Source: Toxotes chatareus (lineage: Eukaryota; Chordata; Actinopteri; Toxotidae). Taken from it: a DNA stretch of 64,000 nt. The DNA lies in the NCBI GenBank assembly GCA_016801885.1, contig CM028898.1, positions 1,860,001 through 1,924,000 on the forward strand, in the 5' to 3' direction. Below are positions 43,457 through 56,056 of this stretch, one piece after another (positions within the stretch are counted from its first letter, which is position 1; each line of letters opens with the position of its first letter). The notes beneath the pieces were generated by a model that saw nothing but the letters and a program-made list of their open reading frames with translations, ran no database searches and was not told where the DNA came from. The position numbers and the translations under genes were made by a program.

Positions 43457-45594
43457 ACAAGAATGAAAGCTCAGAGAGTGCAGTCACACACGAGCAGCAG
43501 CAGCAACTGCTACAACAATTACCGCTATCTCTAAGACACACACACACACACACACATTTGTGAACACACCTGTACAAAGCTGACAAGAAAAAAACAAAAC
43601 AAAAAACCTTCAGCTCACCACATTACCACAGAAAACAGGATAGATACGATAGATGGGCATGTTGGACACAATGCTGCACAAATTAAGAGTAAGAAATCAA
43701 GAGCCAAGAAAATGCTTTTTGTTTTTCAAAATAGAAATTCTGACCAAATAACAGCGGTAACATTTTTTTTATTACTACATCACAACACAATGCTAAGGTG
43801 CAAAAAGGAAATAAAACAACTGTGAAACAATGAAGTCTCCGCACACTAGCAAGGTCATAAGTTGTCACGTCAGCAGCACACACTGATACAAACACGAAAA
43901 GTTGTCACGGTACAGTAGCCCAGATGTGCCAGCTGGGGGAGCAAATGTAATTACTTTGCTGCTTTTCCAAAGAGCTCAGCAGCGTCGATTGTGGGAAGTG
44001 GGACATAGATGTACCTGACTCAGTGATGTCCATCAAAATGTGTCTGTGGGTTTAAATACACATTGGTGGTATCACTGGCATCAGATGCCACTAGTGTGCA
44101 CTGTCCTCAGAAATGACATCAATAAAGTTGCAGCCGGTTTGAGCAAAATAAGAACTCCTCAGACTGAATAATGAAGTGAAACAAAATGGCCGCCTGATGT
44201 TCATGAGCCACTAGGACATTTGACAAAGACACTATATGGAACTCTTTCACAATACACACAGTACAAAAAAAAAATTCAGATTAGTGCCACTTTACAATGA
44301 AACTGTTTAATCTAGATTGGAGAGTAAAACTCAGAACATAGAAGCATCTAGACAAAAACATAAAACACGGAGCGTGTATGGGTGCAGTGTTTAAATAAAG
44401 TGCATGCAGCAAACTGAAAAGACACAGCAAAAGATGCACACAAACATACTTCAACATCCTGTATGCACACGGTAACAATTTGAGTTCCATTTAATAATAA
44501 AGCTGAGCTTACTCTGTCCTCATCCAGTCTCAGAATGCATTTACATCTTGAGTCATAGCAGGGAAAGCACAGGTACGATTAAACACTAATGGCTGCATGG
44601 CATTTAGTTTTGCATGTTCCAAGCTTCTGGTACTGTGCATGGTGGCTCAGTGTGACACTTCAGTTGAACAAAGTCATTATTAGCATTGCTGACATCACCT
44701 ATGCTTTAGCAGGCGCATAAATGCAATTTACAGCTGAAATTACCAGGACCCAGACAGGAATGTATTTACAGTTTTTTAAACAAAATTAAGGATAAAAAAC
44801 TTTGTTTTTTTTTTTTAAAAAGCCTAATTAGGAAAAAGTAGGAAAATATCATAGGTAATAAATGGTGTATAAAGTGTAGTATCTAAAACAACTTTGCACA
44901 TCTTTCTGGCAACAATAATAATTGTAATAAAATCATATGATGGCAAATCTGTATGATAATGTTTCATCTATGTTAAATATTGAGAACTCCTTTTTGCAGC
45001 CTCCTCTGTGCTCCTGTTACAGTCTCCTTCATTCCTCACTCTCTTCTTCTTATTTCTGGCTACTTTCGCAATCCCCTTTTTTTTTTTTTTTTTAAAGTCT
45101 TTTGGCTTTTCATTCAGCTCGCAGCTCACACTGGGCTCGGCCTCGCTCGTGTGATTGTGAAGCTCAGCTGAAAGGCACGACTCAGTCTGCAGCGGCCACA
45201 TTCACTCCTGTTTGTCTTTAACACCTCTGACACACCAAACGTGCAGACGATGAAAGAGGAAGGAGTTCTGGAGAGTTTCACTGGTTGCTGTTTGTCTGAA
45301 TAGTTTCCTTGTTTAAAGACAAGGTTGTTTGTCATTTAGTGAATTTGGGCTATAGTCAAGAACCAGTTCTCAGCTGAAGTCAGCAAACCCATTTTTAAGG
45401 GTCATAATGTGTACCATAAGGAGACCAATATGTCTGAAAATATAACAGAAGTTAATCAGATAGGTGGTTGCCTGTGTTATTCTGACCTCTGACTGCATAA
45501 ATAGGTTTCTCACTTTATTGTTTCCAGCTATGTTCCTGTTGATGACTCATAGTAGATATTTATCTATGCATGTATGTGTATGGTGTGCACTGTG
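43457..45594. other. Intronic stretch with a short (CA)n
   Basis: A (CA)10 array lies at 43536-43555 next to a GCAGCAGCAGCAAC run (43494-43507). A small 15-bp palindrome TGGCATCAGATGCCA is near 44077. T runs are at 44803-44815 and 45077-45093. No coding signal was recognised. Confidence 0.5.
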
Positions 45595-46446
45595 TGAAAA
45601 TGACATTTGCCGAGGGTGGTTCGCAAGTGTACGTGGTACCGCAACACCTCAAGGTTAAGACCTGTGATCAACTTTGTTGTTGTATCATCAGACCTGCTGC
45701 CGTATGTCTTGGATATGTGTTTTGTGGACTTTTGTGTCCCTCGTGGGGGTCTTATGGGGGGAACTGTGGGAGTATGGGGTGCCGGGGTTGTTACTACAAA
45801 CCATCTGGTCCTTATGTAACTGGAGTGAGAGCTGTGTACGTATTCTCAACAGGAAGTCCAACGCGTTTCTAGTTGGTTTTGGCCTCTGCCTGGGTTGCAC
45901 CTCGTCACCAATCCTGTTTGTGATTTTCATGGACAGGATTGTCCAGTTTGGGGACCTCCGAATCACTTCTCTGCTTTTTGCAGATGATGTGGTTCTGTTG
46001 GCTTCATCAAACAGCATCTCATAATGAGATGAGAGTCAGCACCTCCGAGTCTGAGGCCATGGTTCTCTGCCAGAAAAGGGCAGGTTGCTCCCTTCGGGTT
46101 GGTAGCGAGTTGCTGCCTCAAGTGAAAGAGTTTATATATATTTTGGGGTCTTGTTCGTGAGTGAGAGTAAAATGGAGTGTGAGGTTGACAGACGAATTCT
46201 TGCAGTGTCAGCAGTAATGCAGGCATTGTACTGGACTGGTGTGGTGAAGAGGGAGCTGAGCCGAACGGCAAAGCTTTTGATTTACCAGTCAATCAACGTT
46301 CCAACCCATACTCTCCAAAGCTCATTACCTATGGTCATGACCTTTGGGTAGTGACAGACAGAAAGAGAGGAGGAACTGGAAAATGCTGCGTCGGAGAGGG
46401 ATGTTTGGACTACTACTACTATAAAATAGATGGATGGATAGATGGT
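45595..46446 (+). mobile_element. Rex3-like (RTE-type) LINE with internal deletion
   Basis: The + strand begins in an endonuclease C-terminal region (VRKCTWYRN, then FVVVSSDLLPYVLDM) and passes directly into RT: FVDFCVPRGGLMGG, SESCVRILNRKSNAF, FGLCLGCTSSPILFVIFMDR, RITSLLFADDVVLLASS, MRVSTSESEAMVLCQKR, LPQVKEFIYILGS and VVKRELSRTAKLLIYQS. The FADD catalytic box is intact. About 1 kb or more between endonuclease and RT is absent, and another gap follows DRIVQ. The end is TACTACTACTAT then a GATGGATGGATAGATGG tail, as in Rex3. Frameshifts make it inactive. It is sense to ca10. Confidence 0.85.
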
Positions 46447-47530
46447 ATTTTTTTAACTGAAGTTACATACGGTATTCAGACTTTCATCGAGCTGGTAATA
46501 TTTATTTTATACGAGGCCTACCTAATTTCTTTCTTGTCTCTGTGTCTTTTGCCACATCTTCTAACTTTCTTGTCTAAATTCACCATTTCATGTTAGGTCA
46601 CTTCTAACACAGCGAGTATTTTTAGAAAACAGTCTGAGAATGAATTAGATCCACAGCAGAGGATTACTGTGCAACCTCCACCAGTCAGCGCGCCCCCCCC
46701 CCCCCTTGCGACCTCCCTCAGTCTTGAACTCGTTGCACAACTTCCACAGCAATAAGGTAAATGGGAGAAAGCACGGGGCTAAGTACAGTCCGGGCCCTTT
46801 GTACTCATACCTTTCCAGGTTACAGGAGCTCAGGGGATTACAAAAGCAATTGTACACCTATAGCCCTACATCAAGTGATAGAGCCAAGTTTGCTCCTTCA
46901 GGCCATTTGCCCCCAGTGTGTTGGTGATTTGCTCTCCCAGTGTAATAATCACCAAACACACTCCACACGCACACTCATGAAGTCTCAACCTCCAAGCTAA
47001 GCAACTTAATGTAGGTCTGGGATTTTTATTTTTGGTTGCTGGGTGCGTGGGTGCTTTTGACAGCTGTACCCCAAACACTCATCACAGTCGCTTTCCACCT
47101 TCTCTCTCTCTTTCATTCTACATCTTCCCCTTAATATAAAGCAGCAACACTGTTGATGTTAATGTTTTGGTTGGTTTCTAGTTTTTAGGGAGTTTTAATG
47201 GTTCTTAAAAAGATTGGTGAATTTCTCTCTGATTTTGCTCTGATGTTAATTTAGTTTGGTCTGTTTCAAACAAAATGTTTTGAAGTTAACCAAAAATGAT
47301 TTTTAGCGGTTCATCTGTTAGCAGTGTTTTAATTCATCAATTCATCATTTATTCTGCAAAATGACAGACGGAGAATAAAACATCACACAAGGTGACATAT
47401 TCAAATGTCTCATTTTGTCCAACAATAAATAAATAAATAAATGATTAAAAAAAAAAAGATTTAAAAAAAAGAAAAGAGAGAAAGGTAGTTGACCATCTGA
47501 CAAGCACTTCTGGTGAGGAATGCTGGCAGC
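46447..47530. other. Intronic stretch between LINE relics
   Basis: A run of 13 C lies at 46693-46705, an (AAAT)n-type array near 47424-47443, and A-rich sequence at 47444-47480. Nothing coding is recognised. Confidence 0.5.
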
Positions 47531-48700
47531 TTAACTTACTTTTTTTAAAAGAGGTTTGATAACTATATTCTTCAGAACCCGTGCAAAAATGCCTGACTGC
47601 AAAGAACTGCTGACTATCTGTAGTACGTCTGATGATTTGCAGTTAAAACCATCTTTAAAGAAGCTTGTAGGCACAGTGTCAAGACAGTAGGTGGTAGGCC
47701 CAAGGTGTTGAACAAGTTCTGTCAAGGCTGCATAATCTAAGGGGTGAAAATGTGCCAAGCTAGTGTAGTCTCAGCACAGGCAACATAAAAATTTAGCGTT
47801 CAGACTGATGCTGAGGGGTTTGTCACTCTGTCAACAACGGTGAATAATAGCGTGGGCATTGTTGTTATTTTCATTAATACTCTTAGAGAGAAAAGGCTGC
47901 TTTGCATTTTTTTTAGTTCCAGGTTATAGATGTACAGTTTCTCTTTTTATATTTCACAATGAACCTGGAGTTTAGATTCTTTCTTCCTTTCTTTTTTTTG
48001 TACTTTCTTTTTTGAGCTTTTAGCAGTGTTGCATTCAACTTTAATCTTCATGGGGAACCGTGGCATCAATAACATTCAGAATGTTAGAACTGAAACTGTC
48101 TACGAGTTCACTGACAGGAACTGAGGCTGTATGGGTGTGACAGCCTGGGTGAATGATGTACAGATGTTTTGATTGATGTTGTGCTCTCTGATTACCTCTG
48201 TTTTAGTTCTGCTGGTTTCAGCAGAGATGGTCCTTCTAGAGAAAAACACCAATAATCAGAAAAGCCAAATGTTTGGACCTTTGGAAATAGTTTGGTGTGT
48301 CCCTTATTACTGCATGTGTTGAATCTGTTACATGTTGGTGAAGTCCAAAGTTATCCAGGATGCTGTGCCAAGATAAGATGCATCAATAGGGAAGGCTGGT
48401 TTGGGAACCTCTGCAGCTAATTCAGTGCCATTAGGACACAACCAGGGGAGCGTGACAGCAAAGTCCATGTCAGGATGCTCTACATTTGATGTAATCCCAT
48501 GTATAATAATCTGTGTCTGTCCGTTTGCATCTGGTGGCTCAGCTTCTCATGCTATAGAGTCAATACACTGCTCAGTGTTTCAATCTTCTTTTCAAGCTGT
48601 ATTGTCCTCTCAGTCAGTCGCTCACTCTCCGTGCAGCTCACTGATTTTTGCTGGGCTTGGACACTTAGCTTTTATGCTGTCTTTTGCTGGTCAGAGAAGT
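47531..48700 (-). mobile_element. LINE relic (L2/CR1-group), endonuclease-RT linker and RT start
   Basis: Reading the minus strand from high to low coordinates: a coiled-coil-like TERTIQLEKKIETLSSVLTL near 48600; SFSSNILNVIDATVPMKIKV near 48060-48120; SKLQVHCEI, EKLYIYNLELKKMQSSLFSL and TLLFTVVDRVTNPSASV at 47800-48000; then CLDTVPTSFFKDGFNC and LLQSGIFARVLKNIVIKPL-like sequence at 47531-47758. This is the linker and first RT motifs of an L2/CR1-group LINE, a different subfamily from the 27.8-30.6 kb copy. It stops before the RT palm; stops and frameshifts are frequent. The part above 48200 is uncertain. Confidence 0.7.
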
Positions 48701-51700
48701 TTTGGATGCTAGGCTAGCAGAAGCTAAGTCTGTGGCAGGGCTCTGAAACCTTGTGTCTCAAAAAAAATAATTTTCTTTCATTCTACCATTGCTCTGTACA
48801 TAAGATCAGGGAAAGATTGTGGGTATGCTTATAAGAAAGAATCGGTAGGATGCAAATAGTTGGTTTGGTGGAGCCAACCGTTCACCTCTGACCTCTTCCC
48901 TAAGACTCTGTGCAGGTAGGGTCAGGGTTAGCAGTATCACGGTGCTTCCCTCCTTTGTTTTGTCACAGATCATAGTCGTTATTCATTGAGCCACAAAAAG
49001 TCCTTGTCAAGAAAACTTAAACATAGGTTGTTGAAAGTGTCTGAACAAATGACTAATGCTGTCGTTTTTCTGCTGACAGCCTCCTTCGTCACTGTAGCGC
49101 TGGAACCCCTGGAAACTTGAGCTTTATTCTTCTTTCATGCCAAATAAAACTAAACAGCTAAGCTCTTGCTGAACACTCGTAGCTTGTAACTGGCAATGAT
49201 TTAGGGCCCCACTTCTGGGCCTCTTTCTTTATTTCTCTGTCATCTCCTTTCTCTTTCTCCCACAACTCCTCTCATCTCCCACTCATGCCAGGAGTGGTGA
49301 CTGCTCTCAGCAGGGCGTCCATTTTGTAAGTGCTGCAGGAGTTTGTGGAGTGGCGGTTCTGCTGGCGGAGCTGCAGAGGAAGAGGCGAAGAAGGGAAATA
49401 GGTGATGATGAAAAGAGCGAGCGATCCAGCGCCAGGAGGCAGAGAGGGAAAAGGCAGGAGTCCAGTTTGGGGAGAGGGAAGGGAAGCAGAGAACGATGCA
49501 TCAAATCAGAGAAGAAAGGGGAAGGCAGAGAATGGAATGGAAGGGATGAAAGCTATCTGGCTGTCACAACACTGGCTGATCAAAGGCCTTCCTGTACTCT
49601 TCAAATGATCAGCTTATGTACGACGCCATATTGCAGAAATCTAATTTAACCGCACAGATCAACAGTGTGACTTTCAAGTCATGATTTACTGCATATCAGT
49701 GTCAACTTTCAATTTCCTGTGATGTATATTTGAGGAATACAAATTCCAAGATGTTTGATCAGATCTTTATCTTAAAGTTTTAGGGGATTGCAAAAAAAAA
49801 AAAAAAAAAAAAAAAACCATGCATGAAACTTATATTCCTTATTTGTAATTCATGCACAAGCTCCAGCTCCTCTTGCCTCATTCATATCATACTTCAAATG
49901 ATTTGGCAATCAGGCCTCAGGGGGTGTACTGGAGAGGAGAGGAGCAGAGACAGGAGAAATATTGCTCGGCGTTTCAGCTGTTCAGTAATTATTTCTCAGG
50001 CAGTAGCAGAGACGCCCAGAGGCTGATAAAAGACCAGTAGATCTTGGGGGTCCTCAGAGAGACTCGGCGCTCCATGAGAAGTGCTCCATTAAACTGAAGC
50101 ATCATGGGAAATCTTGCGCTAGGAGCTGGACACAAGCCCGCTGTGAATCCTCTCACCAAGCAACAGCTAAATATGGGAGTTTATGTCGTATTGGTTGATT
50201 GTAATCATTTATACAGGATCTCACCATCATCTCATCTGAGTATTTGACGCTTCTCTTTTCTAAAGATGCTTTTAGCTGTTGTATTCATGCTACAGCTAGA
50301 TGCTCAAGATCTTAGTATTGACAGTGCTGTTTTCATCCCACAGCTAGCCTCGTTCCAGACATCGCTGCACATGTCTCTGATCTGTTCAGTGTGTTGTGGT
50401 GTTGTGCCCAGAGACATTTTGTTTAGCTTGGAGGACTTGGTTGGGTCTACATGCAGTTTGTTTTGGATTTATTTTCTAGAGGTTTCTGCACCTACCCCTT
50501 ACAGATTATTCTTGAGAATCCAAACACCTAACTGTGCTATAGTTCCACTGAAAGTAACAGTCCCTGTTAAATGCTGTGGAAAGTAAGTTTATGTGGGTTG
50601 TTTAAAAATAAATAAATACAAATTAAAAAAAAAAAATGAAATTCCCTCCACCTCTGTTGTATTAAGGTGGGGGCGTAGACCTCAGATAGTGTAGCTCTTA
50701 AATTATGGAGAAATAAAATCAGGGAAAAGAAAACAAACCCTTTGGTTCACAGGGTCTGCTCAGTGTTCTTGTAGTAATCAATGCCGATTTGTCTTTTCAA
50801 ACTAGATCTTATATCTGTTTGACCCACAGACACACATAACCTGCCAGGGCCAGCTAGCAGCTATCTCTTTACATCCAGCATAAAGACATACATCATTGTA
50901 GCACAGAGAAAAGTAAGACTGGTTCCAAAAGATACAGCTCCATAATCTAATTCGGGTTTTTTTTTAATCTTTTATTTCATCCCGCTCATTAAGTGTCTTA
51001 GTTTTCATTAAGTGTCGTAGTTTTCTGCACCCTCTGTTTTTCCTTCACCTCCCCTTTTTTATCCCCATGATTTATACAGTCTGCTCATGTTTCCCAAATC
51101 CGCCACAACCATCAAAAGGCCAAAGGTGATGTTACTCACACATATGCCAAAGCTTTAGTCGTCCGGCAGAGCTTCAGATGCTTTCTGTCTGATTACAGAA
51201 GTCTTGGCACATGCAGCTGGATGTCTTGTTCAGTCCATTCGTGGGACCACAACAGCATACTAATGAGTAAATCATAACAGCTTCTGTTTGTTTTTTTTTT
51301 GTTTGTTTTTTTGTGGGCACATACACAGAGAGAAATAACATATCCTGGATTACATGAGAACAGAAAATAAAATGATGCAGGGCAGATAAAGGATCCATGT
51401 AATTAGAGAAGGATCTGGGCGGAGGGGGGGTATGTGAGAGTGGTGTACAGTATGAGGGATTAGTTTGGATTAAATCAGTGGTAAAGGCCTGGGCTCTATT
51501 ACACTGGTCCTTTATTTGTAACAAAGAACCGAACACAACGTGTTCTGAGCCCCCCCCCAGTGGTAAAAAAACAATGACACTATTTTTATCCTTTTGCTAA
51601 CCTGGAGAAAATCAGCTTTTATCTTTTCGAGCTTCTGCAAATGTCTGCTTCAGTGCAGAGGCTCTCTCACGCTGCCAGCGTGCATCGCTGAGGCCTTTAA

Positions 51701-51809
51701 ATAGACGGAGGAGATGTCGTGCACGTTACTGCACGTTTTGTGCGTTTGTGCCACGTTGTGGTATTTTTCTTGCGTCACGGCTGGGCTTCTCTGCTGGCTG
51801 TAGCACTGA
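48701..51809. other. Intronic stretch, no gene seen
   Basis: Purine-rich segment at 49365-49555 (GAGGAAGAGGCGAAGAAGGG and similar) producing Arg/Lys/Glu-rich frames that are composition artefacts. An A-run of 26 lies at 49792-49817. The segment 50095-50180 is repeat-free and moderately GC-rich. No coding signal was recognised. Confidence 0.5.
49792..49817 (+). repeat. Poly-A run (26 nt)
   Basis: 26 consecutive A residues without a recognisable retroelement body immediately upstream. Confidence 0.9.
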
Positions 51810-52345
51810 TTTTTTTTTTTTTTTTTTTTTTTTCCCATGCTGCCTTTGACGACAGAAGAATATCCAGTGTTAGATTGAAGAGTGACCAAAATTCAAAAAG
51901 CACTTCTGCCTATTGGCAATGTCACACATCTTGGAAGGAAAACTGGGGGAAGAAAACAAATACATGATCTATAAATAAATCATGTAACATGACGTCAGTA
52001 AGCTGCACACAGCATGCTTATGCTTACTGAGTGGGCTGATCTGTGAGGAAGAAGAGGACAAAACATACCGTTGGAGTTCTGTATTTGAATTTTGTTAAAG
52101 GCTTGTTTTTCCCATAGTACAAAAAAAAAAAAAAAAAAACTATTGCAGCAGGCGAGGCAGTGCCAGTGCCAATGTCATTTAAACTTAGTTTTGTTCATAT
52201 TCATAAAACTCAGGTAAGTTTTTTCTGTGAGCTCTGCTGTATAAAAAAACTCCTACAGCTCATCACACCATAAACCAGACTGTTTCCCTTTTCTGAGAGC
52301 AGTTCACGTGAAAACTAGAAATGCTCTTTTTTTGGGGGGGGGGGG
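51810..52345. repeat. Cluster of long homopolymers (T24, A19-20, G12)
   Basis: T-run at 51810-51833, A-run at about 52121-52139 and G-run at 52334-52345, separated by unique sequence. No flanking element was identified. Length calls here are error-prone. Confidence 0.85.
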
Positions 52346-55300
52346 TAATTTTAGTGAACCAACTCTTCAAACTCTGACTTTGTCACCCTCTGTAGTTGTA
52401 TTCTTCTCTTTCAAAGCGTTCTCCAGACTTTAGTCTTCACCGCGTTGTCAAGCGAGGTAGAGAACAATCCACTAGACTTGTTGTAGCAGACGTCTCACAG
52501 AGCGGAGATGCGTAAATGTGTCTAAAGGGCTTTTATAGTCACACAGGTGTTTTCAGACACCGTGGCTGATTTAACCGCGGCTCGTGTTGATTCTGGAGGG
52601 AGCCACGCTGCTGCAAACAAGTCCTATTGATAACATGTTTACGTTTGTGTACCTTAAGAGGTGGAACAAAAGCTAGCAGGAGGAGGGAGATGTCAGTTAA
52701 ATACAGTCAGCCCACGGCCATGAAGGAAACATCTGTGAGGGTGGACCAGTGGTGTGTGGGGCCTAAAGTACAATAAGGTAATAATATATATAACATGATA
52801 ATAATAATAATGCATTCTGTCACACATTCTGTCTCTCTGTACTTTCGGACTTGTACCTTGTCTATTTTTTCATACTGAGGTTGTAAATAACACCTCATAA
52901 AAAAGGGCTCAGTAACAACTAGGCACCGTTGGTCACATAGGAGGAAATAGGGCATTTACTGGGGACTATTTTAAGCGGTGGATTAATGCACATTTGTGTG
53001 CCCCAGTGAGTATTTGTGGAGGATGATGTATGTAGGATTGAGTGAAAAGAAAGTGCAGTGTGTGTGAATGTGTGTGTGTGTTCATGCTAATGAAGGAACA
53101 TGTTACCCTGTAAAACAGTGTGACTCATTAATGTGTTTTTGATTAACAATGGAAGTACAGCAATGGCACCCAGGAATAAGATAAATCAGGCTTTGATACA
53201 GACACAGTACTTGTTAGAGGGAAACATCCACTGTTGGTTTGTGTCTTTTCATGGGATTTGGTGACAGCAAGCAAACTTTAGAATATTGGTTTTTCTCTTC
53301 TTTTTTTTGTTAACTCTGTTCATCCATGCCTGTAGATAGATGGATGCCTGTAGATAATCCTGCACAGAATTTAAAATCTAATAATATCAGTGATCATTCT
53401 ACTGTTTTTTTTTAAATTCTTTTTCACTTTGATTTTTCAGGCAAATATAACGGCATTACCAGAACAGATGTCACGTCATGTATGAACATAAGCATCCTGC
53501 TTCTAAAGCTCCGAATCAGCAGGAAATAGTACATAACCATATTTAGTTATCTAACAATCATAGTGACAGCTTTCATTTACTGTGACTACAGAGATAATCC
53601 CAAAGCGAATAGGACCTTATTTGACCTTTTTCAGAGACAAAAAGGCGACAGAGGAGACAACCTGTGAGAGCTTTGTAGTGTCTGATGTGAGCGCTTCACT
53701 TCATGTTCAGGTGTGTAATACTTGCTGAGAAGAGCAGACAGAGTTTCTTCCGTGTGCGCTCAGTATTCCCCGCGTAACCTCGCTGCCAGAACCAGCCTTA
53801 AGGCTCGCCCCCAGCCTCAGACGCACAGCACACTACTGACAGTTAAAAGTTCTGCTCGGGACGCACAGACAGAGGAGGGGAAGCACACAGGCCGCCCCTC
53901 ACGCCCTGCAACCTTGAACTGGGACTCACATGCTTTAATTCATAATACCATACGCACGTCACATTTGAGTCATATGTCGCTAATTTTTAAATACCGTTGA
54001 GTTCGTGTTTTGATGGATTCATCGGTTGCGGTACATGTCAGAGTCAGAGAATAAGGGGAAGGAGCAAAGCCTTATGATGCAAATGCTTTCTGGGTAGAGA
54101 AAATCAGATTAGGGTTTCATTGACGTGTCTGTCTGTTTGCAGCCCTGGGAACACATGACACTGTGGATAATCTGCTCAAATAGCTCGCAATAATTAAAAA
54201 TATTCCGACACGCATCAGCCCATAGCTTTCATTTTCTTTAAGCATCCAACGTCAACGTGTGCCAACATGGAGCATCCACACGCATCCAGACTCTGCCTGA
54301 CAATTATACAATGCGCATCAGAAGCATAAGGAGCTTTGCGGTGCATTTTAAGCTGAGTCATGTTTTTGTTCTTTATTTTAATTATTACTAACTCGCACTC
54401 AAAGCAGATGTAGTGGGACATGAGCTGCGGGAGACAAAACAGTTCTAATCTTCTGTGATGGTTCTTTTTTTTTTTTTTTTTTTTTAACTCATTTCAAAAC
54501 AAATGTGTTAATGCTGTTTCTGCAATGCAGGTGATCCTTGTAGTCATAAATTACAGCCCAGTCAAAGGAGGCAGTTTCACAACATACTGGCTGCTGTTTG
54601 CAGCAGTTTTCTATAGCGAAACACCAAGAACTCACAAAACGAGAGGTGAGGGGCGTCGTTTTCAGTGTTGACTTGAACAAAACATGAAAGTCAGTCAGAG
54701 CTGCATTTCACTGGTACAAATTTAAATTTAGCTCAGTTGTTGGATAAAGACCCAGGCTGCTATAAACTGAAATGATTCTTATTAAGCTTCAGAACCAGGT
54801 CATCTTTAGACCACATCTAAAGACAGAGTGTTTCTATCAGCTCTGAAGGGAGCTCCTTCACAGGCATCGTGCCCCCACACTTCTTCAACACCACTGCGTC
54901 CTCGGTGTCTTTGTAGTCTCGACACAGTGAATGGTACAAATGGCTTAAATGGCTTAAATGGCACAAAAAGTTCACCCATTCAGTCACTGTTCGTACGCGT
55001 AGTGTTGCTCAGTTTTACACACAGATAGCTGTTGGAAGTCGTCGTATGAAGAGTGAAAAGAGAGAGAGCTGAAGAGACCTGCCTCATTCTCACCTCCTAT
55101 CATCACCAATCTCTGTAAAATTGGCATGATTATCAAATTTTCTGTTTCACAAAGTTACAGAAATTGAGTCCTGCAACACCGAGTGCAGCCGATTCGGAGC
55201 AAGGCAGCAGCTTTTTTATCTTTGTTGGCAATTTTTCCATCTACAGTGCAGAGCCCAGAATACATCCAGGCACTGCTTTTCAGGTGCCTCGGTGCTGATT

Positions 55301-56040
55301 ATCCAATCAGCACGGCTTTAGCTGGCTACCGTCCTGTTCCATTTTTATTTTTTATTAGCTTATTTTACTGACAGGTAAATAGGTTGAGCTGACAGTGGAT
55401 TTTGAGACGAGTCTGTTGGACAATAAGTCAAACGGCCTGTTGCATTTATAGAGTGTTCATGCTGAATTCAAACAGGTGATTACAGCTCAAATATTGAACT
55501 CATTCTCACATTTGAACACAGGGTGATAGTGACGTCACACTTTTCATGAATTATTAACAACATTTCAGATGCGTTCACTTTTAGGTTTGCCTCCAAATAA
55601 AGTGGTTTAGATGATCTGGATAGATCTGGATCATCTAAATCAGATGGACCCCATTAGCTTGTTTATATCCTGTCTGATTATGTCGCTCTGTCCGACTTTG
55701 TTGTAGTGATGAATAGGAGCAGCAGCTTAAGTTGGAGTTTGGGCCTTTTATTAGAGGCAGTTTTTGAATTTCATTCACTGAAAGGGTTAAAAAAAATAGG
55801 TTAAAGTAAATGCATTATTCATCAGATACAGTGATCTAAATAGCATGGAAGCTTTTATTTTCTGTCATTTTAAAAAGATTACTTTCTGAGAACATGGGAT
55901 TTTTTTTTTTAATCTTGTTGTTTTCCTTTACAGATGGACCCCAATTTGTTCTGTGCAGAATCTACAAAATATTAATAGCAGTAGTGATGTTCAGAGAAAG
56001 TGAGAAAGTGTCTCTCTGTGGTTACATCACGTTGGAAATT
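52346..56040. other. Intronic stretch, no gene seen
   Basis: Contains a near-duplicate TGCCTGTAGATA pair near 53328-53356, a T-run at 54465-54485, a short ATGGCTTAA tandem near 54939-54960, an imperfect palindrome at 55606-55639 (listed) and otherwise ordinary sequence. The GC-richer segment 53640-53930 shows no domain in translation. Confidence 0.5.
55606..55639. repeat. Inverted repeat
   Basis: TTTAGATGATC and GATCATCTAAA form a perfect 11-bp inverted repeat around a 12-base centre that itself contains AGATCT. This is a hairpin or dimeric binding-site candidate. Confidence 0.6.
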
Positions 56041-56056
56041 GGGGGGGGGGGGGGGG
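56041..56056 (+). repeat. G16 homopolymer
   Basis: Sixteen consecutive G, the longest G-run in the window. Confidence 0.9.
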
